DNA of 64,000 nt, taken from the NCBI GenBank assembly GCA_021773135.1, contig JAJFKP010000051.1, positions 62,001 to 126,000 on the forward strand. Reading direction: 5' to 3'. The notes under the pieces are model-generated. The model made no database searches, was not told the origin of the DNA, and worked only from the letters and a program-made list of their open reading frames with translations. A program made the position numbers and the translations under genes. The DNA comes from Woeseiaceae bacterium (GTDB taxonomy: Bacteria > Pseudomonadota > Gammaproteobacteria > Steroidobacterales > Woeseiaceae). Below, one piece after another: positions 17,385-26,992 of the stretch (position 1 is its first letter; every line of letters begins with the position of its first letter).

Positions 17385-18745
17385 AACGTGCCACGCATGT
17401 AGTCGTCTCTTAGCCAGAATGCTTTTAAACCATTGCGCTGGGCGCGCCACTCGCCGGTGCCCGCACCATTGACATCGCCCGGTTGGTCATCGCCGCCATA
17501 GGTATATACCGGTCGATCCCGGTACGCCCATACACTCAAGGCATCTGCCTGTTCAGCGGCAGCGAGATGGCCGGTTTTCGGGTCGATGCTGATTACACTC
17601 CAGGTTCGGCTGGTTCCAACCGCACCGTCAGCCGCCTGCACGTATGGCCAGTTCTCCTGGCACCTCTCGGCATCACCTGCGCCACACATTGCCAGCCTGT
17701 ATACCTGCGTATCGTTCGGGTGGTCGCAACTTAATTGATCGATCGAATCGTCGCCACATACGTACGTGTAAATGGTCATGCCTCGTGCATCGGCAAGCAC
17801 CTGGCCGGCGAGCGTATCCTGCACCGTAAAGACATCCGGCGGCGGCGGAGCCAACTGCGTGTACACGTTGCTCCAACCCTCGACGTCGCTGCCCTCGAGA
17901 CTCCACGAACCCTGATCGAGAACATAGGTATAAAGGGGTTTCCCTCGAAATACCCATTGGCGAATGCCGGGTGAGCGTTCGATGATTGACCATTCGCCCT
18001 GTGCAATAGACATTGCGCCGGCCGTGACCGGCGTCCACAAACGTGCACAATCAGCAACGCACGTGGTCGAATTCGCCGTATCGGCGTCGTAGGCGTAAAC
18101 GGAAAAGTTTTTATCTGTTGTCAGCAGGCGACCCACTGTGGTGGTCTTGACCGCAAAGCCGGGCGGAACCTTGCTCGGCGGCGTCAGCGGCACCCGCATC
18201 GCGGGCGAATCACCACCATATCTCCGCGTCGTGCCACCCAGCGCGTCGCCGGGCTCGCTGTCGAGCACCGATATATAGAGCGGCTGCTCATCGTAGGTCC
18301 ACTGCCGCTTGCCGTCCTTGCGCCTGACAATAGTCCATTTGCCAATCGCCTTCGCAGCGTCATCGGCAAGCACTGGCGGCCACAGGTCAGTGCAGCTCGG
18401 CCGGGTGTCGAGATCGGGCAAAGTGATACCCGGCGGATAGGGACTCATCAGTCCGGCTGTCGTTGTGCGAACCTCGTCATAGCAGGCCGGATTTCCCTGG
18501 GTCTCGCCGCTATAGCCATTGCGCAATTTGTGTGACGGCCACGTGTACAGGGTGCGGCCGTCGGAATTCGCGAATACGGGGCCTTCCAGTTCCGTGTGTT
18601 CGATGCGGAATCCTGGTGGCATCGGGACGGAGACGTATTGTTCCACCGCTGATGATGACGACGAGGTCTCGTCCTGGCGCGCCGCTGCAGGCGCAAACAA
18701 AAACGTTGTTGCGACAGTGAACCAGAATAAGCCTGTCGGCTTCAC
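17381..18745 (-). CDS. Secreted-repeat protein (COG4315/PF03640 type), three repeats
   Basis: This 454-residue exported protein has a signal peptide (residues 1-22) and three copies of the secreted repeat often annotated as Lipoprotein_15. The repeats open with DGRTLYTW, KNFSVYAYD and RGMTIYTYV. The first two contain the typical C-x-D/A-x-W-x-P and rQW-x-Y/F-x-x-x-P-L-Y elements (CTDLWPP with RQWTYDEQPLY; CARLWTPV with RQWVFRGKPLY), while the third is more diverged. Translation starts at a GTG overlapping the DUF1552 stop (GTGA), and the gene ends overlapping the next. The repeat's role is unknown; it is common in proteins linked to electron transfer or the cell envelope. No lipobox Cys is seen at the signal cleavage site. 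Confidence 0.82.
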   Translation of the reverse strand: MKPTGLFWFTVATTFLFAPAAARQDETSSSSSAVEQYVSVPMPPGFRIEHTELEGPVFANSDGRTLYTWPSHKLRNGYSGETQGNPACYDEVRTTTAGLMSPYPPGITLPDLDTRPSCTDLWPPVLADDAAKAIGKWTIVRRKDGKRQWTYDEQPLYISVLDSEPGDALGGTTRRYGGDSPAMRVPLTPPSKVPPGFAVKTTTVGRLLTTDKNFSVYAYDADTANSTTCVADCARLWTPVTAGAMSIAQGEWSIIERSPGIRQWVFRGKPLYTYVLDQGSWSLEGSDVEGWSNVYTQLAPPPPDVFTVQDTLAGQVLADARGMTIYTYVCGDDSIDQLSCDHPNDTQVYRLAMCGAGDAERCQENWPYVQAADGAVGTSRTWSVISIDPKTGHLAAAEQADALSVWAYRDRPVYTYGGDDQPGDVNGAGTGEWRAQRNGLKAFWLRDDYMRGTL

Positions 18746-20076
18746 GCCAGGATCTCACCGATTTCGCTGGACGTGTTATTACTCTTGTCACCCCAGGAAG
18801 GGACGTCGACGCCCATCAGGCGCAATGCGGTATAGCCAAGCCGACAACCCGGGCTGCCGCCGCCATCGATATGCAAACCTGTTTTGATTTTGCCACCGGC
18901 ACGGCCGGCGCTAAACATGGGAATGCCTTCAATGCCGTGAATCTTGGCGAACGACTGATCTGTCGTTGCGTAAATCAGGGAATTGTCGAGCAGCGAACCG
19001 TCGCCTTCCTTGAAATTGGCCAGCGCCTCAACGTAGTGAGCCCACTCTTCCATCGCACGTCGTGTATACCACGAAACGTTCGGCTGACACTGGAGCGATT
19101 CATCCACGGCTTCCTCGTGCGTCGCGGTATGGTGGGGCTTATCGTAGCCAGGCTTCGTGGTGGCTGAAAACGCCGACGCATAAAACATATTGAATACACG
19201 TGTCTGGTCGCACGCGATTGCCATCAGCATCAGGTCGGTCATGATTCGATGCCGCTTGGCAACGAGGTCAGCGTCAAGTCCTGATGGCAAGTCCTGCGGC
19301 CGATCCGTAACGATACAGGCCTCGCGCGGGTCAGGTTTCTTGAGCTGCAGATCGAAGCGACGCTCCAGGTCACGAAGCCCGGTGAAATACTGATCGAGAC
19401 GCGCACGGTCATTCGCGCCAATCTCTTTGTTGAGAGCCTTGGTCTCATCCAGTACTGTCGACAGCGAGCTCTTGCGAACCATGACCTTGGGATCGGGCGT
19501 AAACTCCTCCGCGTTGGGATCCTGAAAGTCCGTACCAAACAGGCGCTGATAGAATCGAAGCGGCGACCATTCCGGTACATTTACGGAATTGCCGTTCTCA
19601 TAACTGAAGCTGTCGCGAACATCGCCAGTGGCCGTAGCACTCAGGCTGCGGAAGCGCGTCGCGTTGCCGATCTTGCGCGCGATCGTAACGTCGATGGTTT
19701 CACCCGGCCGGTTCTCGGCCGTAAAAGGTGCGATGCCAGAGCGCAGAATTACCCAACCGGAGTGATGGCACAGATTGGGGGCTGCATCTTTAAAGACGTG
19801 AAAATTCGTGAACAGGTTCAGGTGCTCCTGCACCGGTGCAAGCGCGGCGATTTCCGGTGGCAGGTCGAAATTTGGCCCGGTCTTCTTCGGCACAAATATC
19901 GCCTCGCTCATGCCCAGCCCCCACGACCAGGTTCCGAAGCGTTGTGGAATCGGCGTACCGGACGCCAATGCGGTGCCATTTTCATTCAGGAAACAGTCGA
20001 GGAGCGGCAGCGCTATGGTCACGGCGCTGCCATTTAACATGCCTCTTAGAACGCGGCGCCTGCTCAGTTTGCTCAT
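18742..20076 (-). CDS. DUF1552 family protein with Tat-type signal
   Basis: This 444-residue protein matches the DUF1552 family. The N-terminus SRRRVLRGMLNG followed by a hydrophobic stretch resembles a twin-arginine signal, so the protein is probably exported folded. Family features include HHSGWVILRSGIAP, SYENGNSVNVPEWSP, a long DLERRFDLQLKK helix, DLMLMAIACDQTRVFNMFY and GSLLDNSLIYATTDQS. DUF1552 genes typically sit next to DUF1592-type cytochrome-like genes, as here (28 bases upstream). The family has no established reaction. The stop overlaps the next gene's GTG start. The pairing with a heme-motif protein suggests a redox or envelope function, which remains inference. Confidence 0.87.
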   Translation of the reverse strand: MSKLSRRRVLRGMLNGSAVTIALPLLDCFLNENGTALASGTPIPQRFGTWSWGLGMSEAIFVPKKTGPNFDLPPEIAALAPVQEHLNLFTNFHVFKDAAPNLCHHSGWVILRSGIAPFTAENRPGETIDVTIARKIGNATRFRSLSATATGDVRDSFSYENGNSVNVPEWSPLRFYQRLFGTDFQDPNAEEFTPDPKVMVRKSSLSTVLDETKALNKEIGANDRARLDQYFTGLRDLERRFDLQLKKPDPREACIVTDRPQDLPSGLDADLVAKRHRIMTDLMLMAIACDQTRVFNMFYASAFSATTKPGYDKPHHTATHEEAVDESLQCQPNVSWYTRRAMEEWAHYVEALANFKEGDGSLLDNSLIYATTDQSFAKIHGIEGIPMFSAGRAGGKIKTGLHIDGGGSPGCRLGYTALRLMGVDVPSWGDKSNNTSSEIGEILA

Positions 20077-20104
20077 TGGAAGATGACCTCTCTCGGTATC
20101 TTTA

Positions 20105-21769
20105 CTAGTTTAATGCCAGTTTTGACGGATTTGCACGGTTTCCGTTCACAACCTGCTCAGCCGCTTCCGGGGCCGGCCTGACCCGTGAAAACGCCTTGCT
20201 TATGGCGATTTCACGCAGCAGTTCGGGAACCCGGTAGTTGTGCTCACCAAACCGTTCCTCGAAATATGACAGTATATTCCGGTCATAACGCAATGATACG
20301 GGCCCGCCGGTGCCGTAGGCATAGAGTCGATTTACCAGGCAATACGGCAGTTTCGGATGGTCGCGCATGGCCTGCGCCAGGCCACCGACCGTGTCGTATT
20401 CGGCGCCGTCCAGCTCGCCGCTGATATCGAGCTCAGCGCCGTTCTCCGTTTCCCGAAAGCGACCAGCGCCATCGAAATTCTCAAGCGCAAGCCCCATTGG
20501 ATCAGTAATTAGATGACACCCGGCGCAGGACGGGTTCGAATTGTGCACCTTCAAGCGCTCGCGTGCCGTGGGCACATCGCCGGCATCTTCCAGCGCAGAA
20601 AAGTCGACGTCCGGAGGTGGCGGTGGCACTTTCTGGCACAAAAATAATTCCCTGAGCGCCTTGCCGCGCAATGTCGGTGAGCTGCGCACAGCATGTGAAT
20701 GTGCCGCGAGGAAACTGACCTGAGTCAACAGGCCGGATCGATTACTTTCCTCAGGAAATTCGTAAGCAACCCACCCGTTCGTCGTTGGCGTTTCATACAG
20801 CGCAGCGAGACTCATTGACATGAAGGTTTTGCGCGTCGTAAACAAGTCGCGATAGTCCAGATCCTTATCGAGAATATGATCGATTACCGTTCGCAGCGTC
20901 TGTTCACGCGCGTCTGCAAGCGTCGCACCGGTCACCATCGGGTAGACAACAGGATCTTTTGCAAGGCTCGCAAATTCGTCGAACGCCATCATGTCGTCGA
21001 AGAAGGCACGCAGACCGTCTTCAAGGCGTGCACTTGAAAGCAGCCTGGTCACGGCCTTTTCCAGGCCATCCTGGGTGTGCAGCTCGCCACGCTCAGCGGC
21101 AAGCAGCAACGCATCATCTGGTGCAGAATTCCACAGGAAAAAACTCAGCCTGGAAGCCAGCGAATAGGCATTCAGCCGTTCCTGTCCAGGCCTCGCAGGA
21201 TCCGGCTCCGCGATATCGACTATAAAGATAACTTCCGGGCTGATGAGTATGGACTCCAGTGCCAGTGCCAGGCCCGCATAAAAATCCTCGGTCTGGTCGG
21301 CCGCTGAGTCCGCCACGCGTGTCAGTTCGGCGACCCGGGTTTCATCCAGCGGACGGCGATACAGGAGCCGCCCCGTTTTTCTCAGGAACTGGGCCGCACA
21401 GGTGGCGTCAGCTTTCTTGTTCGATTCTGGTTCACAGGGAATGAGGAAATCCCGGTGGTAGTCGTCGACCACTTTTGCGGCCACGAAAGCGGCCGCTTGC
21501 TGAATCTGCTGAATCTGATCGGACGTAACACCCGCATATGTCGCACCGGACGCCAGTAGTCCATCGGTCCTTGCCAGTGGCGGCAGTGGTGGCGCGACGC
21601 TGTCCGCGATATCCGCTCCGAATATATCGGCAAGCGTGTTGGAATATTGCTCGCCGGTCATGAGCCGTACCCGCAGTGGGGACGCGCTATCTTCCGGTTC
21701 CGGCGTGCCGCTGGTGCAGGCAGCAAGCAGGCCGACAATAAACATAATGGATGCCTGCCGACATCGCAC
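20105..21769 (-). CDS. DUF1592/DUF1588/DUF1585 lipoprotein with CxxCH motif
   Basis: This 554-residue protein has the planctomycete-cytochrome-like domain order: an N-terminal DUF1587-like MTGEQYSNTLADIFG, a DUF1592 core with ALESILISPEVIF and SLASRLSFFLWNSAPDD, a DUF1588 segment with LRGKALRELFLCQKVPPPPP and SCAGCH, and a DUF1585 end with YDTVGGLAQAM. The CAGCH motif could bind a c-type heme. I choose the GTG at 21769 because GAGGAG lies 8 bases upstream and gives a short charged start before a lipobox (LLAAC). The ORF extends further up to 21922 without support. It heads the operon with DUF1552, secreted-repeat, unknown and MOSC genes. A perfect TATAAT lies 77 bases upstream. Confidence 0.83.
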   Translation of the reverse strand: MRCRQASIMFIVGLLAACTSGTPEPEDSASPLRVRLMTGEQYSNTLADIFGADIADSVAPPLPPLARTDGLLASGATYAGVTSDQIQQIQQAAAFVAAKVVDDYHRDFLIPCEPESNKKADATCAAQFLRKTGRLLYRRPLDETRVAELTRVADSAADQTEDFYAGLALALESILISPEVIFIVDIAEPDPARPGQERLNAYSLASRLSFFLWNSAPDDALLLAAERGELHTQDGLEKAVTRLLSSARLEDGLRAFFDDMMAFDEFASLAKDPVVYPMVTGATLADAREQTLRTVIDHILDKDLDYRDLFTTRKTFMSMSLAALYETPTTNGWVAYEFPEESNRSGLLTQVSFLAAHSHAVRSSPTLRGKALRELFLCQKVPPPPPDVDFSALEDAGDVPTARERLKVHNSNPSCAGCHLITDPMGLALENFDGAGRFRETENGAELDISGELDGAEYDTVGGLAQAMRDHPKLPYCLVNRLYAYGTGGPVSLRYDRNILSYFEERFGEHNYRVPELLREIAISKAFSRVRPAPEAAEQVVNGNRANPSKLALN

Positions 21770-21845
21770 AAAGCACGCTCCTCGCAAACTGTCAGTACCT
21801 GGAATTCTCAAAAATCTCGCCCTGGCTCGCACTCTGAAGAAAAAA

Positions 21846-21851
21846 ATTATA
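21846..21851 (-). promoter_or_regulatory. Candidate -10 box for the DUF1592 operon
   Basis: The minus strand reads TATAAT here, followed by a run of seven T, within the 136-base gap between the cytochrome gene stop and the DUF1592 start. A recognisable -35 hexamer is weak (CGGTCA at 17-base spacing). A 10-base palindrome (ACTGCGCAGT) lies just upstream and could be an operator. This is sequence inspection only. Confidence 0.35.
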
Positions 21852-21905
21852 GCACTGCGCAGTCCCTGTGACCGTTGAGATCGAGGGCCCGTCACACAAT
21901 GCGTA

Positions 21906-23219
21906 CTAACGCTGTGCGGCAACCTGTTTTTCCGTTACACGTCCGCCGGTATTACCCCAATTGCTGCGGATATAGGTCGCAACTGCTGCCACTTCGGCAT
22001 CGGTCAGGAGGTACTGAAATTCCTCCATCGGCTTTCTGCGCCTGGTCGGAAACGGTGGCTGCGGCAGTTCGGGACCATACAAAATGACATTGATCATCGA
22101 GGCCGGATTGCTCTCCTGCACGACCAGGCTGGCACGAGCCAGTCGGGGTGCCGATTCGACATCCCCCAGCCCCGTTGGCAAATGGCAGGTACCACAGTGC
22201 AGGTTGTATACCGTCCGTCCCATGCCCAGCACGCTGTTATCTGCAGTCTGTCCCGGACGAACTTCCTGCGGAGGCAGGCTTTTTAGATACGTTGCCATTG
22301 CTTCCACATCGTCACCACGCAGATGCCGTGTACTGTTCAGAATCACCTCGTTCATTGGGCCGAACGTCTCAACGTATTCGTTCTGACCGGTCTTGAGGTA
22401 CGCCGACACGTTTTCATGAGACCAAAGGTGCAGCCCGGTCGATGCCGATGTGAGGTTGGGTGCGGACCATGGACGTAGCTCGCCAGTCCTGACCCGGTCT
22501 GCATAAACGCCGCCAGCCATGTGTCGATCGGCATCTTCCGCGCCCAACAAGTTTCGCGGAGAGTGGCACGCGGAACAATGGGCCAGCGCCTCGACCAGGT
22601 AGGCGCCACGATTCCATTCGGGCGACTCTGAGTCGTCGGGCTGATAAACGCCTGCGTCAAAGAACATGGCCTTCCAGATCGACATCAGACCGCGTTGACT
22701 GAAGGGGAACGCTAGGTCGTTGTCGGGGACAGTCATGCGAATTGCCGGAATGCTTTTGAAATACGCAAACAGCGCGGCAATGTCTTCGTCGGTTACCTTC
22801 GTAAAAGCCGTGTACGGGAACACCGGGTATAAATGCTCGCCATTCGGGCGCACGCCGCGGCGCATCGAATCAAGAAACTGGCGACCTGTCCAGGTGCCAA
22901 TCCCGGTTTCCGCATCGGGCGTAATATTGGTTGAATAGACCGTGCCAAAAGGCGTATCGAACGCAAGTCCGCCCGCCATGAATTCACCGCTCCCGGTCGT
23001 GTGACAGCTCGCACAATTTCCGGCAAGTGCGAGGTATTTCCCTCTTTCGACCTGCGCCTCCCGGTCAGCGCTCGAACCAGGGTTGAAAATTTCTTCGTCC
23101 ACATCGGGACCCGCGTCGTCTGCGCGCAAAAAGGCCGCGACGGCAACGATGAAAAAGATTACTGCGGCAACTAAAAGGAGCGAACGGGAGCGTGCGAAGC
23201 CTTGCTGTGTACTGACCAT
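21906..23219 (-). CDS. Triheme cytochrome c, dehydrogenase-subunit type
   Basis: This 437-residue c-type cytochrome has an N-terminal membrane anchor or uncleaved signal (residues 12-30) and three heme motifs: CASCH (69-73), CSACH (215-219) and CGTCH (342-346). The first domain carries the PFGTVYSTNITPD signature seen in cytochrome subunits of membrane alcohol, gluconate and sorbitol dehydrogenases, which pass electrons to the quinone pool or oxidases. The start at 23219 is chosen because the N-terminal helix follows directly; the ORF to 23381 runs into mshQ. No Shine-Dalgarno is obvious. No dehydrogenase large subunit is adjacent, so the partner is elsewhere or is the DUF1592/DUF1552 set downstream. 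A shorter two-heme relative is at 42307-43245. Confidence 0.85.
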   Translation of the reverse strand: MVSTQQGFARSRSLLLVAAVIFFIVAVAAFLRADDAGPDVDEEIFNPGSSADREAQVERGKYLALAGNCASCHTTGSGEFMAGGLAFDTPFGTVYSTNITPDAETGIGTWTGRQFLDSMRRGVRPNGEHLYPVFPYTAFTKVTDEDIAALFAYFKSIPAIRMTVPDNDLAFPFSQRGLMSIWKAMFFDAGVYQPDDSESPEWNRGAYLVEALAHCSACHSPRNLLGAEDADRHMAGGVYADRVRTGELRPWSAPNLTSASTGLHLWSHENVSAYLKTGQNEYVETFGPMNEVILNSTRHLRGDDVEAMATYLKSLPPQEVRPGQTADNSVLGMGRTVYNLHCGTCHLPTGLGDVESAPRLARASLVVQESNPASMINVILYGPELPQPPFPTRRRKPMEEFQYLLTDAEVAAVATYIRSNWGNTGGRVTEKQVAAQR

Positions 23220-23278
23220 ATTTTCGGATGGTCTCACGAACGGGACTGCCAACAAAGCAATCCGGAAACGAAAAGTGG

Positions 23279-26200
23279 TTAGTAGAGTTCGCGAGTATAA
23301 ATGCGCCGGTCCGCACCGCGAAAAATTCCGAAAACGGCTGTCCCGGTCGGATCCTCCAGTCCCGGCAAGCCGGTGTCCCAATCGTATTCCAGCCAGTGGG
23401 GCACATCGGCAGTCGCCGCCGCACTGCCTTCGTTGGTTGCACCGGGAGCGCGCAGGTAAAGATTGAAATCACCCCCCAGTGGTGGCTCCCGGTATTGCAA
23501 CGCGGGTGGCCCGGCTACAGCACATCCTTCGTCGCTGGCGCCCGGCGCGCCGGTATCCAGCACGCAGGTTTCACCGGCCGCAAGGTTCTCCGTAAAATTA
23601 CCCAGTGCAAGCGTTACCGTGCTGGTGCATGCGTCAGCAACATTGGGTACAAAACCGGTTGCTGCATCGACGAAATATTCTGTCCTGAACTGCAGCGAAA
23701 GATCGACCAACTCGGAACCGTAAGCATTGAACAGCCGCGCACGGCCAAAGCGCATCGTTGACCCCGCGTCAAAGAGTATGCCGCTGCCGCTGCCGAAAAC
23801 GACGGGGTTGCCCGCCGCCGTGATGCCGTCCGCATCCATGACCTCCAAACTGAGGCGGATGTCAGCATCAAACGGGGATTCCTCCGCAGTCCGGATGTAC
23901 GACAGCCCGCTGCCGCCGGAGAAAGTCAACGTCCCGAGGCCGGCGCCTAAGTCTGCAACTCCGGGGTCACTGTTGCCGGGCGGCAAGCCCGACATGTCGA
24001 GAGTCGCTGGTGCGGCCGTATACAGCGGATTCGGCAGACTTGCGTTGCTTATCTTGAAGAAACTGCCCGTGTAATTTTCGGTTGTCTGCCCGGCCAGTGC
24101 TTTCGCTGTCACCGTAATTTCGGGCACGTTCGAATAGTTGAAACGTTCTCCTATGTAGGAGAACGAGCCGGCGGCGCAGGTTGTGCCGAACGACGGCGAA
24201 TTGATTGCAGCAGCAAAATGATGTGCCGTGAATCGCCCCACGTTTGCCGTGGTCTGGCCCTGCACATCACCGGCACCAAGATAACTGCCATCACCGACTG
24301 ACGGCGTCAGCGTGATGATCCCGACTTCGGGCCAGTTGAAATTGTCGCCGGTGGCCTGCCCACCCGAGAAAGCCCCAAAGCTGGTTGGCGCACCCAACGC
24401 CGGGTTGTTGCCGGCAACCGGTGCGACCAGGTTGGGCGTCAGCGTGACGGTTTCGGCAACATTCTCCTGACCGTAATTGGGCGTTACGTCGCCCTCAGCA
24501 TCCAGCGCTGTGACAGTGACCGAGAATGCTTCCCCAGCGGCTACAAACGCACTGCCATTTGCATCGGCGGCGACAGGATTCGGATTGCCGGACCCGTCTT
24601 CTATATTGGACAACTCAAACTGGTACGGCTTGGCGACGAAACCCGCGGTCGCACCGCGGATACCCGTGGGCAAGTCCGGATCTGCACTGCTGTCGTCTTT
24701 GACGCTGATTCGAATTTGCCCCGCATCCTTGTATTTCCCGGTTACGACTGCCTGGCCGTTGGTGAACACGACCGACATAGCACCTGCCGTTCCCTCGGCG
24801 CTGGCTACGGGACTGGAATCGATATTCACCAAGCGACTGCCGGTGCCCGGATTGATATAGCCAGACCAGAATTTTAGATTCTTGTTGCCTGTATACGATT
24901 CGATTACGCCACAGGTCGGATGGTTTGGCGTCTGTCCGAACGCTGCGATGTGAATGGGAAAGTCGGAACCCGCAATCTGCGCGGCTGAAAACGGTACGAT
25001 TAAAGCGGCCGGTGGATTGCCCAGTGCCGCCGCAGTCAGGGTAAAACCATTCGGTGCAAAACTGATGTTTCCCTCCGAGTCGTCATCGCGAGTTGCCGGG
25101 TCGCTGGTCTGGTAAGCGTCGATATCGAAAGTGGCGTTGCCGTTGGTATAACTCAAGGCGAATTCGGCCGCACTCTCACCCAGCGGCCAACTGTAGGTGG
25201 CCAGCCCGTCATCAGCACCTGCATCCGAGAACGCGCCACTCCCGGAAACCAGGCTCCAGGAGCCACGCCCATTCTGCGTGTCCAGCGTTATCTGTGCGTT
25301 GTAGTCTGTCCGCGGCGTACCGGCTATGCTGTCGACGACGTCGATTCGAATGACTTCGGGCACGCAATTGATGCCGAAGTTGTCGTGGTTGATAGAGAAT
25401 TCCACTCCACCGCAATTCGTGCAGGGACGTGTTCTGTCACGATGCGCGACGACCTGCTGCGGCGTAATTGCACCATCCCAGATTGTGATTTCGTCGATAT
25501 CGCCTGACCAGTGGCGATTATTCTGCTGCGAATTTTCGCCGATAAATAGATCGAAATCATTCGCGTTGATGGGCGCGGAGTACGCTGCCGAATTGACAAG
25601 ATTGCCATTGACATAAATTCGCATCGTGGCGCGATCATAGGTAGCGGCCACGTGATACCAGGTGCCCGGTATGGGAACGACATTGCTGTTCAGATCAGCG
25701 CCGCTGCAACCGCCATTTAGTCCGAGGGTAAATCCGTGCCGCGAGTTACCAGGAAGCGAATCGGCAATGCTGCAACCGCCATTCAGGTGCAATCGGTAAG
25801 CGCTGTCACCTTTGGCGAGGATTGCCTCCCAGTCTTTTAATGCCGCACCGTCGTGACGCACCCAGACTGCGACGCTAAATCCCTCAGTTAAATCCAGGGC
25901 TGCCGCATCGGGCACAGCGATATGGCCGGTGTTACCGTCGAAATCCCCGGCGCTGCAAAGCTGTCCCATGTTTTCGACGCCCATACCGCCGACCGTTATA
26001 CCGTCGAGGCCGTTTGGTCCGGCGTCTATCACCGCGCTGCCATCAAAACCCAAGGTGCAATCGTCTAGCTGCCAGTCGGCTAGCAGACTTGCTGGCGATA
26101 CGTTGCAGGTAGTTACCTCACCTTTCTTGCCTGCATAGTAGGCATTACCTGCGGGTGAAACCCAGACATCCTTGATTTCTTCATCAGCTGGTGTGGATTC

Positions 26201-26992
26201 CTGCCAGGAAACTCCATCGTAGCGCGCGACGAGGCCCTTCTTGCCGCCGGCGTAAATCTGGCCATCCACTGATGAACCATAAATGCCACGCAGATCCTCG
26301 CTGACGGTCGCTACCAGTGCACAACTTGAACCATCATGTAGATAAATCTGTTTCTTGCGCACGAGATAAAGATTACCTGCAGCATCACCCCAGAGATCTT
26401 CGAAGCCATTGCCGGTGTTGCACAGCGTATCTTTCGGATCCCAGGTTCCGGATCCACGGTCATAGCGGTACAGCTCACCACGTTCGCTTAGTGCATAGAA
26501 AGAGCTTGAGTCACCCCAGGCATCCTCAAGATCCCTGTTATCCGTTCCTGCAGCAGAACTCTGATCGGTCCAGGCGCTGCCGTCGTAGGAGTAGATCGTA
26601 CCTTTCTTGCCAACGACGTAAACCTCGCTTGCCGACGCGGCCCAGACACCGAACAGGTCCTCGTTCGTGAAGTTTCCGATCGATGTCCACGTGCCCCCGC
26701 CAAGCTGCAGCACTTCACCGTCTTTGCCAACGGCAAAAGCGGTGTTATCACCAAGAACTTCAACGTCATTCAGGTCTTCGTTGCCGGGGCTGGTCATTGC
26801 GCTCCAGCTGCTGCCGTCGAAACGAAAAATCGTTCCTTTTTTGCCGACGCCAATCACGTTGCTGTCCGAGCTGCCGGAAATACCGCGAAATTCTTCACTG
26901 CCAATAGTCTGCGATGTGCAGACTTGCGCCTGTGCAGCTGATGTCAGCGCAAGAAGCAGGCAGGCAAGCAGATTCTGTATGTTAGGTCGCAT
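23279..26992 (-). CDS. mshQ: MshQ-like adhesin: propeller, LamG and DUF6701 regions
   Basis: This 1237-residue secreted protein is the last gene of the MSHA locus. A signal peptide (1-22) is followed by seven repeats of about 40 residues starting near residues 46, 85, 124, 165, 207, 246 and 284, most with a GKKGT/GKDGE turn, which suggests a seven-bladed propeller. A LamG/concanavalin-like domain follows (about 305-525; FDGNTGHIAVPDAAALDL, GDIDEITIWDG). The long C-terminal part (about 540-1237) resembles the DUF6701 region of MshQ. It probably forms the ligand-binding tip or an anchored adhesin of the pilus. Its start overlaps the end of mshP by 11 bases. A propeller in front of LamG is not something I associate with Vibrio MshQ. 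Confidence 0.83.
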   Translation of the reverse strand: MRPNIQNLLACLLLALTSAAQAQVCTSQTIGSEEFRGISGSSDSNVIGVGKKGTIFRFDGSSWSAMTSPGNEDLNDVEVLGDNTAFAVGKDGEVLQLGGGTWTSIGNFTNEDLFGVWAASASEVYVVGKKGTIYSYDGSAWTDQSSAAGTDNRDLEDAWGDSSSFYALSERGELYRYDRGSGTWDPKDTLCNTGNGFEDLWGDAAGNLYLVRKKQIYLHDGSSCALVATVSEDLRGIYGSSVDGQIYAGGKKGLVARYDGVSWQESTPADEEIKDVWVSPAGNAYYAGKKGEVTTCNVSPASLLADWQLDDCTLGFDGSAVIDAGPNGLDGITVGGMGVENMGQLCSAGDFDGNTGHIAVPDAAALDLTEGFSVAVWVRHDGAALKDWEAILAKGDSAYRLHLNGGCSIADSLPGNSRHGFTLGLNGGCSGADLNSNVVPIPGTWYHVAATYDRATMRIYVNGNLVNSAAYSAPINANDFDLFIGENSQQNNRHWSGDIDEITIWDGAITPQQVVAHRDRTRPCTNCGGVEFSINHDNFGINCVPEVIRIDVVDSIAGTPRTDYNAQITLDTQNGRGSWSLVSGSGAFSDAGADDGLATYSWPLGESAAEFALSYTNGNATFDIDAYQTSDPATRDDDSEGNISFAPNGFTLTAAALGNPPAALIVPFSAAQIAGSDFPIHIAAFGQTPNHPTCGVIESYTGNKNLKFWSGYINPGTGSRLVNIDSSPVASAEGTAGAMSVVFTNGQAVVTGKYKDAGQIRISVKDDSSADPDLPTGIRGATAGFVAKPYQFELSNIEDGSGNPNPVAADANGSAFVAAGEAFSVTVTALDAEGDVTPNYGQENVAETVTLTPNLVAPVAGNNPALGAPTSFGAFSGGQATGDNFNWPEVGIITLTPSVGDGSYLGAGDVQGQTTANVGRFTAHHFAAAINSPSFGTTCAAGSFSYIGERFNYSNVPEITVTAKALAGQTTENYTGSFFKISNASLPNPLYTAAPATLDMSGLPPGNSDPGVADLGAGLGTLTFSGGSGLSYIRTAEESPFDADIRLSLEVMDADGITAAGNPVVFGSGSGILFDAGSTMRFGRARLFNAYGSELVDLSLQFRTEYFVDAATGFVPNVADACTSTVTLALGNFTENLAAGETCVLDTGAPGASDEGCAVAGPPALQYREPPLGGDFNLYLRAPGATNEGSAAATADVPHWLEYDWDTGLPGLEDPTGTAVFGIFRGADRRIYTRELY

